From Chloroflexi bacterium AL-N1 (GTDB lineage Bacteria > Chloroflexota > Chloroflexia > Chloroflexales > Roseiflexaceae): a stretch of 64,000 bases of DNA. The notes below the pieces were generated by a model. It was given only the letters and a program-made list of their open reading frames with translations. It was not told where the DNA came from and did not search any database. How positions within the stretch are numbered: position 1 is the first letter of the stretch; each line of letters starts with the position of its first letter. The position numbers and the translations under genes are program-made. The stretch spans positions 104,088-168,087 of the forward strand of contig WYDT01000015.1 of the NCBI GenBank assembly GCA_013122435.1, read 5' to 3'. Shown in pieces: positions 36,262 to 46,085 of the stretch.

Positions 36262-39200
36262 ATGAAACAGGCACAAGTTACGATAGATGGCAATGATGCA
36301 GTAGCACATATTGCGTACAAACTGAGCGAGGTAGTCGCGATTTATCCGATTACCCCTTCCACACCGATGGGCGAACAAGCTGACGCGTGGGCCGCTATAG
36401 GCCGCGCCAATCTGTGGGGAACAACACCACTGGTCATGGAGATGCAATCCGAGGGTGGAGCTGCCGGAGCAATCCACGGTGCAATCCAAACCGGTGCCCT
36501 CACAACCACCTTCACCGCATCGCAAGGCCTGCTGTTGATGATCCCCAATATGTACAAGATCGCTGGTGAGCTGACCCCGACCGTCTTCCACGTCGCGGCT
36601 CGTTCGCTCGCAGCGCAAGGGCTCTCAATCTTTGGCGATCACTCCGATGTCACGGCAACCCGCGCCACCGGCTTTGCGTTGCTGGCATCCAGTTCCATAC
36701 AGGAAGCCCATGATATGGCGTTGATCGCACATGCATCGACACTCCCATCACGCGTGCCATTTATTCACTTCTTTGATGGGTTCCGCACCTCACACGAAGT
36801 AAATAAAATTATGCTGATTGATGATCAATCCATTCACGACCTTATTGATGACGAGCATGTCCGTACCCATCGCCAACGTGCACTCTCACCAGATCATCCA
36901 GTTATTCGGGGAACGGCCCAGAATCCCGATGTCTATTTCCAGGCCCGTGAGACAGTCAATCCCTATTATCAGGCATGCCCTGACCTTGTACAAAAAGTCA
37001 TGGATCGTTTTGCTGAGGTGGTTGGGCGCAGATATCATCTGTTTAACTACACCGGTGCGCCAGACGCCGAGCGTGTCATCATCCTGATGGGGTCAGGCGC
37101 AGAAACAGCTGAGGAAACTGCGAAGTATTTGACCGATCAAGGCGAAAAAGTCGGTGTTCTGAATGTACATCTGTACCGACCATTCTCCTGCAAACATCTC
37201 CTGGCGGCACTTCCCACAACAGTCAAATCAATCGCTGTCCTTGACCGCACCAAAGAGCCTGGTAGCACTGGCGAACCGCTCTATCTTGATGTCGTCACCG
37301 CTATTGTCGAAAATCAGAACACCAAGACACCCCGTTTTGCCAAAGCACCACGTATCATCGGCGGTCGCTACGGCCTCTCCTCTAAAGAATTTACACCAGC
37401 CATGGTGAAATGTATCTTTGATGAACTCACCAAAGAGGAGCCGAAAAACCACTTCACCGTTGGTATCAACGATGATGTGACGCACCTCAGCCTGACCTAC
37501 GACCCCACGTTCAGTATCGAAGCAGACAACACCGTTCGTTGTGTCTTCTGGGGATTAGGTGCTGATGGGACCGTCGGTGCTAACAAAAACGCCATCAAGA
37601 TTATCGGTGAGGAGACTGACAACTACGCTCAAGGCTACTTTGTCTACGACTCCAAGAAATCTGGTTCGGTCACCACCTCGCATCTGCGCTTTGGACCCAA
37701 TCCTATTCGCGCACCCTACCTCGTCGGCCAGGCCAACTTTGTAGCCTGTCACCAATTTAACTTGATGGAGCGCTACGATGTGCTCAAGTATGCGATGCCA
37801 GGGAGTGTTTTTTTATTAAACAGCCCCTATAGTGTAAAGGAAGTCTGGGAACATCTGCCCGGTAACATACAACAGACCATCCTGGATCGACAACTCCAAT
37901 TGTATGTCATTGACGCGACACAGGTGGCTCAGGCAGCAAAAATGGGTATGCGTATCAACACCATTATGCAGACCTGCTTCTTCGCCATTAGTGGCGTCCT
38001 CCCACGTGAACAGGCCATTGCACAGATTAAATCAAGCATCAAAAAGACCTATGGCAAACGTGGTGAGACGGTGGTGCAGCGTAACTTTGAAGCGGTTGAT
38101 AAAACCCTGGAAAATCTCCACCAGATTGATATCAAAGGTCTCAAAGTAGGCAACCGTACCCTTGCTGTTGCAGGCACAACCAACGGTAATGGAGCAGTCA
38201 ATGGCAGCGGACGCCCCGCACCTGTGTCCGCACAAGCCCCCGCATTTGTACGCGATGTCCTGGGTACCATCATTGCTGGCGAAGGCGATAATCTACCTGT
38301 GAGCGCCATGCCGGTCGATGGCACCTATCCCACTGGCACAACTCAATGGGAGAAACGCAACATTGCACTTGAGATACCTGTCTGGGAACCAGATATTTGT
38401 ATCCAATGCGCCAAATGCGTCTTTGTCTGCCCACACGCAGTTATTCGCCAGAAAGTCTATGATCCAGCAGTCACGGAAAATGCACCTGAAACCTTTAAGA
38501 GTGCGAAATCACGCTTCAAAGAATTCCCAGATATGCAATATACCCTTCAGGTCGCGCCGGAAGATTGCACAGGTTGTTATCTGTGTGTAGAGGCCTGTCC
38601 GGTCAAAGACAAACGCCAGGTAGGACGCAAAGCCATCAATATGGCACCACAGGAAGCACTGCGCGAACCCGAAGCAGCCAACTGGGATTACTTCCTTAGT
38701 ATCCCCGAAGCTGATCGCACCAATCTCAATCTGAAGACCATCAAAAATTCGCAACTGATGATCCCACTCTTTGAGTTCTCTGGTGCTTGTTCTGGTTGTG
38801 GTGAAACACCCTACATCAAACTGGTGACACAGCTCTTTGGCGACCGTACCATTATTGCCAACGCCACCGGATGTTCCTCCATTTACGGCGGAAACCTGCC
38901 AACCACACCCTACACCGTCAACGCAGATGGACGTGGTCCAGCCTGGTCGAATTCGCTCTTTGAGGATAATGCCGAGTTTGGCTTAGGAATGCGCCTGACC
39001 ATCGATAAACAGAACGAATACGCTCGTGAGTTGTTGCCCTTGTTTGCCAGTGTTATCGGTGAGGATTTGATACAAGACCTGCTCAGTGCAGACCAATCCA
39101 CTGAGGCCGGGATCGCTGCCCAACGCAAACGCGTAGCCCTGTTGAAGGAACGTCTCCATACCCTTGACGACACCAAATTCCCCGACGTAGCAACCCGTGC

Positions 39201-39900
39201 GCTCGATCTGTTGAGTGTCGCTGATGCTTTGGTTGTGAAGAGTGTCTGGATCATCGGCGGTGATGGCTGGGCTTACGATATCGGCTACGGTGGTCTGGAC
39301 CACGTGCTGGCCTCTGGTCAGAACGTCAACGTCCTGGTGCTCGATACCGAGGTATACTCAAACACTGGTGGGCAAGCCTCCAAATCCACACCGCGGGCTG
39401 CGGTGGCCAAATTCGCCGCCAAAGGCAAAGGGACTGGCAAAAAGGATCTTGGTTTGTTAGCCATGTCATATGGGCACATCTACGTAGCACGGATTGCCAT
39501 GGGCAGCAGCGATCAGCAAACCTTGACGGCGATTATGGAAGCAGAAGCCTATGATGGACCATCACTTATCATCGCCTACAGCCATTGTATTGCCCACGGT
39601 ATTGATATGCGTAAAGGTCTGGAACAACAAAAGCTAGCTGTTCAATCAGGCTTATGGACCTTGTATCGCTACAACCCGGACCTGCTCGCACAGGGCAAAA
39701 ATCCATTAACGATTGACTCGAAGGCTCCCAGTATTCCGTTTGAGCAGTATGCTTACAACGAAACGCGCTACCGCATGCTTCAACAAAGTGACGGTCCCCG
39801 CGCTGAATCATTGATGGGGCTTGCCCAGGACGATGTCAACAACCGCTGGAAATACTATCAACAACTAGCCACCACTTCCAGCGACGATAAGCCTGAGTAG
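36262..39900 (+). CDS. nifJ: Pyruvate:ferredoxin (flavodoxin) oxidoreductase
   Basis: A 1212-residue single-chain PFOR, normal length; start ATG after GGAGGAAG. It converts pyruvate, CoA and oxidised ferredoxin to acetyl-CoA, CO2 and reduced ferredoxin. In order: domain I with IYPITPSTPMGEQADAWAAI, domain III GAETAEETAKYLTDQGEKVG, the ferredoxin domain with CIQCAKCVFVCPHAV and CTGCYLCVEACPVKDK (two 4Fe-4S sets), then GACSGCGETPYIKL plus later CSS for the proximal cluster, and TPP-binding GGDGWAYDIGYGGLDHVLAS with EVYSNTGGQASKSTPRAA. A Gly/Asn/Ser-rich linker near residue 645 separates domains. The DHOD-like gene follows, as in many anaerobes and phototrophs. Confidence 0.97.
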   Translation: MKQAQVTIDGNDAVAHIAYKLSEVVAIYPITPSTPMGEQADAWAAIGRANLWGTTPLVMEMQSEGGAAGAIHGAIQTGALTTTFTASQGLLLMIPNMYKIAGELTPTVFHVAARSLAAQGLSIFGDHSDVTATRATGFALLASSSIQEAHDMALIAHASTLPSRVPFIHFFDGFRTSHEVNKIMLIDDQSIHDLIDDEHVRTHRQRALSPDHPVIRGTAQNPDVYFQARETVNPYYQACPDLVQKVMDRFAEVVGRRYHLFNYTGAPDAERVIILMGSGAETAEETAKYLTDQGEKVGVLNVHLYRPFSCKHLLAALPTTVKSIAVLDRTKEPGSTGEPLYLDVVTAIVENQNTKTPRFAKAPRIIGGRYGLSSKEFTPAMVKCIFDELTKEEPKNHFTVGINDDVTHLSLTYDPTFSIEADNTVRCVFWGLGADGTVGANKNAIKIIGEETDNYAQGYFVYDSKKSGSVTTSHLRFGPNPIRAPYLVGQANFVACHQFNLMERYDVLKYAMPGSVFLLNSPYSVKEVWEHLPGNIQQTILDRQLQLYVIDATQVAQAAKMGMRINTIMQTCFFAISGVLPREQAIAQIKSSIKKTYGKRGETVVQRNFEAVDKTLENLHQIDIKGLKVGNRTLAVAGTTNGNGAVNGSGRPAPVSAQAPAFVRDVLGTIIAGEGDNLPVSAMPVDGTYPTGTTQWEKRNIALEIPVWEPDICIQCAKCVFVCPHAVIRQKVYDPAVTENAPETFKSAKSRFKEFPDMQYTLQVAPEDCTGCYLCVEACPVKDKRQVGRKAINMAPQEALREPEAANWDYFLSIPEADRTNLNLKTIKNSQLMIPLFEFSGACSGCGETPYIKLVTQLFGDRTIIANATGCSSIYGGNLPTTPYTVNADGRGPAWSNSLFEDNAEFGLGMRLTIDKQNEYARELLPLFASVIGEDLIQDLLSADQSTEAGIAAQRKRVALLKERLHTLDDTKFPDVATRALDLLSVADALVVKSVWIIGGDGWAYDIGYGGLDHVLASGQNVNVLVLDTEVYSNTGGQASKSTPRAAVAKFAAKGKGTGKKDLGLLAMSYGHIYVARIAMGSSDQQTLTAIMEAEAYDGPSLIIAYSHCIAHGIDMRKGLEQQKLAVQSGLWTLYRYNPDLLAQGKNPLTIDSKAPSIPFEQYAYNETRYRMLQQSDGPRAESLMGLAQDDVNNRWKYYQQLATTSSDDKPE

Positions 39901-40031
39901 TGAGTAGCAGGCGGGATGGACAGGAAAGTGAGGAGAAGGGGACAGATCAAATATGACCGTCATGATATATATTTATGAGACTTATGGTCCTCTACCATCA
40001 ATTGGTGATGGTATGTACGAGGAGGGTACTA

Positions 40032-41036
40032 ATGCCTGATTTGACAACTACCTATTTAGGGCTTTCACTAAAAAATCCGCTGGTTGCCTCAGCTTCGCCA
40101 ATGTCGAAAAAACTAGACCTGGTGAAGCGTCTCGAAGAGTCGGGTGCTGCAGCCGTCGTGATGTATTCGCTCTTCGAGGAGCAGATCACCCACGAAAGTA
40201 ATGAACTCGATCATTACCTCAATCGTGGAACAGAAACATACGCTGAGGCTTTGAGCTATTTCCCCGAACTTGACGACTATAACCTTGAACCAGATACGTA
40301 TCTGGAACATGTTCATCGTGTAAAAAAAGCGGTCAACATCCCCATTATTGGCAGCCTGAACGGTGTCTCGCCGGGAGGGTGGATTGAATACGCAAAAGGG
40401 ATTGAGGAAGCAGGCGCAGATGCGTTGGAGTTAAACATCTACTACCTACCAACCGATATCGATCTGAGCAGTGCTGAAGTGGAAGATGTCTATGTCTCGC
40501 TGGTAAAAGAAGTACGTATGCAGGTAAAGATTCCTATTGCCGTCAAACTAAGTCCTTTCTTTACCGCATTGCCATACATGACCCGCCGATTTGTAGATGC
40601 AGGCGCCAACGGACTGGTGCTCTTCAACCGCTTCTATCAACCAGATATTGATCTCGAAAATCTTGAGGTTGTGCCCAACTTGCAACTCAGCTCATCGCAA
40701 GAGCTGCGGCTACCACTGCGCTGGATCGCCATATTATACGGGCGCATCAAAGCCGATTTTGCGCTAACCAGTGGTGTGCACAGCGCCGCTGATGTCCTCA
40801 AATCCATGATGGTCGGTGCCAAAGTCGCCATGATGACATCAACGCTCCTGGCGAATGGCACCGGACGCCTGACCGAGATCCTGAAAGATCTCGAAGCATG
40901 GATGGAAGAGTTTGAATACGAGTCAATTGAGCAAATGCAGGGGAGCATGAGTCAGAAGGCTGTTGCTGAACCAGCCGCCTTTGAACGTGCAAACTATCTC
41001 AAGGCACTCAATTCATACGACCTGTATCTGACATAA
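40032..41036 (+). CDS. Dihydroorotate dehydrogenase-like flavoprotein
   Basis: A 334-residue TIM-barrel flavoprotein, started at the ATG after GGAGGG. Motifs: TTYLGLSLKNPLVASASPMS (FMN-binding start of class 1 DHODs), AVNIPIIGSLNGVSPGGWIE, ADALELNIYYLPTDI, KIPIAVKLSPFFTALPYMTR, and ALTSGVHSAADVLKSMMVGA for FMN phosphate binding. The true DHOD catalytic Cys/Ser loop is not obvious, so it may not act on dihydroorotate. Such proteins are very commonly encoded next to PFOR genes and probably shuttle electrons or act on an unknown substrate. It is 131 bases from nifJ. Confidence 0.9.
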   Translation: MPDLTTTYLGLSLKNPLVASASPMSKKLDLVKRLEESGAAAVVMYSLFEEQITHESNELDHYLNRGTETYAEALSYFPELDDYNLEPDTYLEHVHRVKKAVNIPIIGSLNGVSPGGWIEYAKGIEEAGADALELNIYYLPTDIDLSSAEVEDVYVSLVKEVRMQVKIPIAVKLSPFFTALPYMTRRFVDAGANGLVLFNRFYQPDIDLENLEVVPNLQLSSSQELRLPLRWIAILYGRIKADFALTSGVHSAADVLKSMMVGAKVAMMTSTLLANGTGRLTEILKDLEAWMEEFEYESIEQMQGSMSQKAVAEPAAFERANYLKALNSYDLYLT

Positions 41037-41050
41037 GACGAATATGTCGC

Positions 41051-41140
41051 GCACGGGCCTAAAAACCCGTGCTATGGCATAGGTTACAAAATTCTGCTAT
41101 GTGGCACGACCCTGCCTGGACTTTTGTTCCGTGCAGGGTC
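41051..41140 (+). terminator. Two hairpins after the DHOD-like gene
   Basis: GCACGGG/CCCGTGC (41051-41072) lies 15 bases after the stop. A second stem GACCCTGC/GCAGGGTC (41108-41140) is followed by ATTTTAT. The first probably ends the nifJ operon; the second may serve the opposite-strand gene as well. Confidence 0.75.
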
Positions 41141-41181
41141 ATTTTATGGCACTCCTATAATATATTTTGGCATCAGGTGAC

Positions 41182-41574
41182 CTATTGAATGATCAGGGGA
41201 AGAAAGACCTGTGGACCATCTCCCACATTCAACTGCATGACCACCGGGTCAGCCAGAACTGCACCGAAATTATCGCGAAGTTCACATGTCGCTGTTTTTG
41301 GCCCTGGCGAGGTGTAAGCATAATCAGTGCCAAATTCATCCGAAAGGACTGGACCATAAAATGATGATGCCTCTGGTTGGGTCTGATCAAAAATGCACCA
41401 GATTGCCGTCAATTCATCGACACCACTCACGGTAATCTCGAACGTAACGAGTTCACCAACTGCCGGTGTGGTGGTCTCCGGTACGACTTGAAGTGTTGGT
41501 TGAGCCTGAGCGAGTGTTGGAATGGTGGCAAAGAATAAAATAAAGCAAGCAATAAGTATGTGGAAACGAGACAT
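41182..41574 (-). CDS. Small secreted PKD/Ig-like protein ending in the VFLPLIIQ motif
   Basis: A 130-residue protein. Residues 1-24 form a Sec signal peptide (HILIACFILFFATIPTLAQA). The rest is a single PKD/Ig-like beta-sandwich: LQVVPETTTPAVGELVTFEI, IWCIFDQTQ, SPGPKTATCELRDNFGAVLA, with two Cys likely disulfide-bonded. It ends exactly in GDGPQVFLPLIIQ, the same motif that precedes the C-terminal module of its neighbours. It therefore resembles a free, domain-only relative of the island's secreted enzymes. A role as cell-surface or wall-binding accessory protein is inferred. Confidence 0.75.
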   Translation of the reverse strand: MSRFHILIACFILFFATIPTLAQAQPTLQVVPETTTPAVGELVTFEITVSGVDELTAIWCIFDQTQPEASSFYGPVLSDEFGTDYAYTSPGPKTATCELRDNFGAVLADPVVMQLNVGDGPQVFLPLIIQ

Positions 41575-41677
41575 CAGTACCCTCCTTCACACGAACGTTG
41601 ATGCCTCAATATATACCCGATATTTACTTTTTTTGCAAATTTGTGTGTTTTATGGGGCTATAGCAAGGCAAAGATAA

Positions 41678-41698
41678 GTGGCGGTTATAAACCGCCAC
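41678..41698 (-). terminator. Terminator of the first glycosidase-like gene
   Basis: GTGGCGGTT (41678-41686), loop ATA, AACCGCCAC (41690-41698): a perfect 9-pair hairpin 32 bases downstream of the gene ending at 41730, with T-rich flanks on the minus strand. Confidence 0.8.
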
Positions 41699-41729
41699 AA
41701 CCGTATGGTGTACATCTACGTGTGCCAGA

Positions 41730-43292
41730 TTAACTTGATATCTCAAGCTCAAAGGTGAGCGGCGAACCAGCCTCCCCCTGGCCCCGTGGCTGGGTATAGG
41801 GCGTCACGGTCACGGTGTGTGTTCCCGCTGCTGGGAGCAACATCGGCAGGATATCCTGGCCACCATTAGTATCTCCCGCAGCCACATAGGGGCTGTGGTT
41901 CTCGGTCTGGATGACCGCGCCATCGATGGCAAACTGCACACTCCCGACCTGTGCGGGCTCCGTATTGGCACGCAGGCTGAGGTTGGTGGTTGGGAGTGTG
42001 GCCAGATCCAGCGTCACCTCACCGGAGAGTGCTTCATAACCGGCAATCGGCTCATCCGTATCGGCATTGATCAACGACACCGATTGGATCATCGGCAGAT
42101 AGACTTGCGGTGGTGTTGGTGTCGGCTCTGGAGTCGCAGATCGGGCATTATCACGACCGGTACGCACCGCATCGATCCATTCTTGAGAAACACCACCCGG
42201 CACAAACCATGGATCGCCTTCCGCATAGAACCATACATAATCATCAGCTCGCTGAAGCGCACGTGTCACTGTATCCTGCATAATCGCGGGGTTCATCTCA
42301 TCTTCAGGAGTAGGCCAGGTCTGATTGTACAACCCATACGAAATACTCACCCGCTCCTCCCATTGATCGCGCACATGATCAGGAATAAAGGCACTATCAG
42401 TTTCCTCTGAGACCATTCCATACTTCCGCCAGTCATATGAGCGCTGGAAATCTTCCTCGGTGCGGTATTGATACACCTCGCCCCCATCGACAATCGTTGC
42501 CTGATCTCCAGCCCCTTCCACAAACCCTACAAAGAAGGGACCACTCAACTCATAGACAATACCAACCTGATTTCTAATGACATATTCAGGAGTCGCTGGC
42601 TCAGATACATAAGGGCCATGGAGAAATATAATATCGATATCGGGAAACTCGTCCACGACCGCTTCCATAATCTGGCGTCCCCGTAATTGCGTTTGTGCCT
42701 GATAGGCTTCCAGACTATATGGCGGATTGTTATAATCCTCGGGGTAATTAAACCATGGTTCGTAGTACTCTTCATTATCAAGAAAGATACCCACAAATCC
42801 GGCTTCGCGTGCGGCCCGTGCCATCAGACGCCAATTCTGGACGGTAATCTCCCATTGTTCATCATCGAACACATCACCAGGATTCATGATTTGCGCCCGC
42901 AAAAAGTTATGTGTGTATGTCTGGAAAATGTTTTCCAACGGTGTTAACCATTCATCATAAATGTCGTTATAATCGAGCGGTTCACCTTCCATCACCTGCC
43001 AACCGACCGGTACATCTACCACCATCCCATCAAAGGGAAGTGACTCAATGTAGTCGATATTTTGTACAATATTGGGGGTACGCGTCGTTTCTATATCACT
43101 ATTGGTTGGACCTGTCATAAAGATTAAGCGTGCATCGTCATCCTGCGCCTGGACTGTCGCCGTAATAGGAGTGGTGTGGTGTCCACCCATGGAAAGTGTG
43201 GCGATGATCAACGTTCCAATACTCAAGAGGAGCATCCAACGTACTATCTTACGTTGCGGTACGTTGGTAGGAGCGGTACGATAAAAGTGCAT
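41730..43292 (-). CDS. Secreted putative glycosidase (TIM-barrel-like) with C-terminal VYLPMIQ module
   Basis: A 520-residue protein, started at MHFYRTAP after AGGAAGGA. A signal/anchor helix (about residues 19-38) is followed by a ~350-residue domain with LPFDGMVVDVPVGWQ, WRLMARAAREAGFVGIFLDN-EEYYEPW and LHGPYV. The LDNEEYY segment, with acidic residues at the end of a predicted strand, is typical of a retaining TIM-barrel glycosidase, but I cannot name a CAZy family. A linker SATPEPTPTPPQ leads to VYLPMIQSVSLINADTDEPI and a ~95-residue beta-sandwich ending QGEAGSPLTFELEISS. It is a paralogue of the gene at 46086-48002. A composite regulatory box lies ~290 bases upstream. Confidence 0.75.
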   Translation of the reverse strand: MHFYRTAPTNVPQRKIVRWMLLLSIGTLIIATLSMGGHHTTPITATVQAQDDDARLIFMTGPTNSDIETTRTPNIVQNIDYIESLPFDGMVVDVPVGWQVMEGEPLDYNDIYDEWLTPLENIFQTYTHNFLRAQIMNPGDVFDDEQWEITVQNWRLMARAAREAGFVGIFLDNEEYYEPWFNYPEDYNNPPYSLEAYQAQTQLRGRQIMEAVVDEFPDIDIIFLHGPYVSEPATPEYVIRNQVGIVYELSGPFFVGFVEGAGDQATIVDGGEVYQYRTEEDFQRSYDWRKYGMVSEETDSAFIPDHVRDQWEERVSISYGLYNQTWPTPEDEMNPAIMQDTVTRALQRADDYVWFYAEGDPWFVPGGVSQEWIDAVRTGRDNARSATPEPTPTPPQVYLPMIQSVSLINADTDEPIAGYEALSGEVTLDLATLPTTNLSLRANTEPAQVGSVQFAIDGAVIQTENHSPYVAAGDTNGGQDILPMLLPAAGTHTVTVTPYTQPRGQGEAGSPLTFELEISS

Positions 43293-43579
43293 AGTATGAT
43301 TCCTTCCTGTCCAAAGAGTTACAAAACCAAACCACAGAGGTAATTCCTCTGATAACGACTCATAGCAATGGCTGATAGTGCAATTCAAGTATGATTATGA
43401 CTACGTACAAACACGCCACGTCTCCACGCCTGATTTACCATACTCCATCATTCAAGGCATGTATAGCGCATGATGGTCACAAAAAACGCGTATTCGGCGT
43501 ATCCTTCCAGCCGCACAGGATAGCACGTGTCTATCACGAATGAGCCACACACCGCATAGCTATGAACCGGAAACGAACG

Positions 43580-43605
43580 TGGCATACGTGCCATCACGTG
43601 TAGTT
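43580..43605 (-). promoter_or_regulatory. Composite regulatory box 1
   Basis: TGGCATACGTGCCA (43580-43593) with perfect TGGCA/TGCCA arms, followed by CGTGTAGTT at 43597-43605, exactly 17 bases from the first T. The same composite with the same spacing recurs at 48223 and 55931. It lies ~290 bases upstream of the start at 43292. Confidence 0.7.
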
Positions 43606-43627
43606 TCCCAAATCCATATAGCGTATC

Positions 43628-43659
43628 CCCCGACTGAACAACGTATTGCTCAACCGGGG
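43628..43659 (-). terminator. Terminator of the pectate-lyase-superfamily gene
   Basis: On the minus strand CCCCGGTTGAGCAA, loop TACG, TTGTTCAGTCGGGG form a 14-pair stem with three G-U wobbles, 15 bases after the stop at 43674. The tetraloop and stem quality make it a strong terminator. It makes the overlapping 78-codon frame implausible. Confidence 0.85.
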
Positions 43660-43673
43660 AACTGTTCATCCAT

Positions 43674-46016
43674 TCAGTAGTCAATAGTCATCTTGAATGT
43701 AGATGCCTGCCCAGCCTCGCCCTGACCCTGTGGTTGGGTATAGGGCATCACGGTCACGGTGTGCATTCCCGCTTCCGGCAGTACCATTGGCAGGACATCC
43801 TGGCCATCATTGGTATCTCCAGCGGCCACATAGGGGCTGTGGTTCTCGGTCTGAATGACTTGCCCATCAAGCGCAAACTGGACACTGCCCACCTGCGCTG
43901 GCTCCGTATTGGCACGCAGGCTGAGGTTGGTGGTTGGGAGTGTGGCCAGATCCAGCGTCACCTCACCGGAGAGTGCTTCATAACCGGCAATCGGCTCATC
44001 CGTATCGGCATTGATCAGCGACACCGATTGGATCATCGGCAGATAGACCTGGGGAGGCTGCTCAGGTTTTGGTGGGGCAGACTCATTATGTCCCACATAT
44101 AGTCCCATACGACTATAATACATTGGCGCGTCTTTCGTGGTCATTGTTCTGGTCTCGTCACCACGAGTTTCTATTACCTGTACATCATATCTTTCAGCGT
44201 CAGAGTGAGAGATAGCAGCATAAATGGCCGAGAAACTCGCATTTGTGCTACGGAAAATCGGTTCCTTCTTCTCTTCGGCATCAAACTCACTGGACGGATA
44301 GACATGAACACCCAGCATCTCGGTTTGTGCCCCAGCGCGGTTATCAAGCACCGTCCCGGTTCCCTCGGTCTTGATACCAAAAACCCAGAGTTGGCCACCG
44401 TTGTTGGTAATTTTGGTATCACCACGGCGCTCGTTATTGAACTGACGCGCCCAGACCTTCTGCGAGTCATACATGGTAAAGTTATGGATTTCTACATTTT
44501 CAAGGAAGAGGTTGCCCGCACCCGGCTCGCTGGTATAGCGGAATTTGCTGTCTTTCAATACCAGCGTCCGTTTACCAGTGTGCTCAATCTTAACGCCATA
44601 GCCAAACTGCTCAATGATCAATGGCTCAGTGTGGTCGTCTGCCACCACAAACTTGATACCACCACCATTCTTCCCGCCACCATTGGTGATGCTAGAATAC
44701 CCCACAATGCGGCGTACAGTCGGCGGCACGGTAATAGTTAATTCATCATACACTTGGCGCACATTAAAGGGGAAGTAAACCGTAGCTTTACCCGAATTAA
44801 GTGCTTCTTGCAGATTACGAGCTACACCACAGCTTGGATAGTATCCGGTACACTCCACTGCGGCCCAATTCTCCACATTAGGGTCTTCAAAGGTTGGAGT
44901 TTCTTCAATCGGCAGATTCAGCGAGCGCGCTGGTGAGTTCTCAAACAGCATCTCTGTCTTGGAGCTATACTCAGACACATTGGGACCTTCGATGATCGTT
45001 CCCTTTTGCTCAATCGCCGATTGGTAGCCACTGGTTGTAATGTTGCGTGCATACAGAAGGCCACTGCTTTCGATTGCACTGACATCTGAAGCTCCGCCCG
45101 TCAACTCACTATCGAGAACCACCATGGTGCAGATGCCGGGGCCATCAGGATCATAGTTGTAGTTACGGGTACGTATCGCCGGAACTTTGTTCACGCTGGT
45201 GAGCTTGCGGAGCGAAATGGTGTTGGTCGCACATTGCAATCCAGCCTGCTGTTGATTTTTCAGCGTAATATTTTCCAGTGTCAAACCATATTCGCCATGA
45301 TTGATATCAATGCCAATATCAAAGCCCTCAACTGTAACATCCTTAATCATGAGTGGGCCAGGCCATTTGCGGGTCAGATCGATGCCACGAGCACCCTGGC
45401 CATCACCAGAACGAATCACCACATCGCGCATGGAACCATGGTTACTGGCAATGTAATCAACCCCAACAGCACCAGGGTTGTTTTTCCCAGTATCTACAGT
45501 AAGGTGCCAGACATTATTGCGAAAGGCTTCATTGGTTTTTTCGGTCTGGATGACTGGTCTGGGATTCTCAGGATCATCAAAACCCGTAGCACCATCGACC
45601 AGCTTGATCGTCGTTTTACTACTCCCTGCACCGTGGATCGTCAAACAGCAACCAACCCAACCCACTTTATCGGAGACCAGATAGGTGCCTGGCGGGAAAT
45701 ACAGCGCTTTGGTACGGCCATTGTAGTCATCCGGCGATGGGTGGAGCATCTTGCCATGTTCATCAACCCGCCCATCATCGAGTGCGGCTTGAATGGCAGC
45801 AGTGTCATCGGTCACACCATCACCCTTGGCACCATAGTCTTTGATACTTGGCATGAACCCATCAGGGAGCATTGGAGCATCATTCCCTTGTATATCCGTT
45901 TGTTCTGCTGTTGATATATGCGTATTGGTATTGTGGGCATTACTTGCGGTCACACTGACCACAAGCACGCTGCCAATGGTCATAATGAGGAAGAGATGGA
46001 ATAAACGTAATTTCAT
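43674..46016 (-). CDS. Secreted pectate-lyase-superfamily (tandem beta-helix) protein with C-terminal module
   Basis: A 780-residue secreted protein; signal peptide MKLRLFHLFLIMTIGSVLVV followed by SVTASNA. The first beta-helix begins with PSIKDYGAKGDGVTDDTAAI, the Pectate_lyase_3 (GH28/GH55-type) signature, at about residue 56. A second helix start lies near 405-420 (VARNLQEALNSGKATVYFPF), so two helices stand in tandem, as in GH55 exo-beta-1,3-glucanases and tailspike enzymes. Substrate could be pectin or a beta-glucan. The C-terminal ~110 residues carry VYLPMIQSVSLINADTDEPI and the shared module, almost identical to that in the 41730-43292 gene, also at DNA level. It lies 69 bases after the 46086 gene and may share its transcript. 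Confidence 0.85.
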   Translation of the reverse strand: MKLRLFHLFLIMTIGSVLVVSVTASNAHNTNTHISTAEQTDIQGNDAPMLPDGFMPSIKDYGAKGDGVTDDTAAIQAALDDGRVDEHGKMLHPSPDDYNGRTKALYFPPGTYLVSDKVGWVGCCLTIHGAGSSKTTIKLVDGATGFDDPENPRPVIQTEKTNEAFRNNVWHLTVDTGKNNPGAVGVDYIASNHGSMRDVVIRSGDGQGARGIDLTRKWPGPLMIKDVTVEGFDIGIDINHGEYGLTLENITLKNQQQAGLQCATNTISLRKLTSVNKVPAIRTRNYNYDPDGPGICTMVVLDSELTGGASDVSAIESSGLLYARNITTSGYQSAIEQKGTIIEGPNVSEYSSKTEMLFENSPARSLNLPIEETPTFEDPNVENWAAVECTGYYPSCGVARNLQEALNSGKATVYFPFNVRQVYDELTITVPPTVRRIVGYSSITNGGGKNGGGIKFVVADDHTEPLIIEQFGYGVKIEHTGKRTLVLKDSKFRYTSEPGAGNLFLENVEIHNFTMYDSQKVWARQFNNERRGDTKITNNGGQLWVFGIKTEGTGTVLDNRAGAQTEMLGVHVYPSSEFDAEEKKEPIFRSTNASFSAIYAAISHSDAERYDVQVIETRGDETRTMTTKDAPMYYSRMGLYVGHNESAPPKPEQPPQVYLPMIQSVSLINADTDEPIAGYEALSGEVTLDLATLPTTNLSLRANTEPAQVGSVQFALDGQVIQTENHSPYVAAGDTNDGQDVLPMVLPEAGMHTVTVMPYTQPQGQGEAGQASTFKMTIDY

Positions 46017-46085
46017 AAGATGAGTCTCCTCAAGATGTAAAAGATCGCGCCGACAGAAAGCACTTCCTAGCGACGTAGATAAACA

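Noticed and set aside
35863..36618. 251-codon minus-strand frame opposite the start of nifJ
   Set aside because: Cys- and Arg-rich product with no fold signature, overlapping the well-supported PFOR N-terminus.
43448..43684. 78-codon minus-strand frame with a LysM-like start (YVVQSGDTLY)
   Set aside because: It spans a perfect terminator hairpin (43628-43659) and regulatory box 1 (43580-43605), has no ribosome site and overlaps the preceding gene's end.
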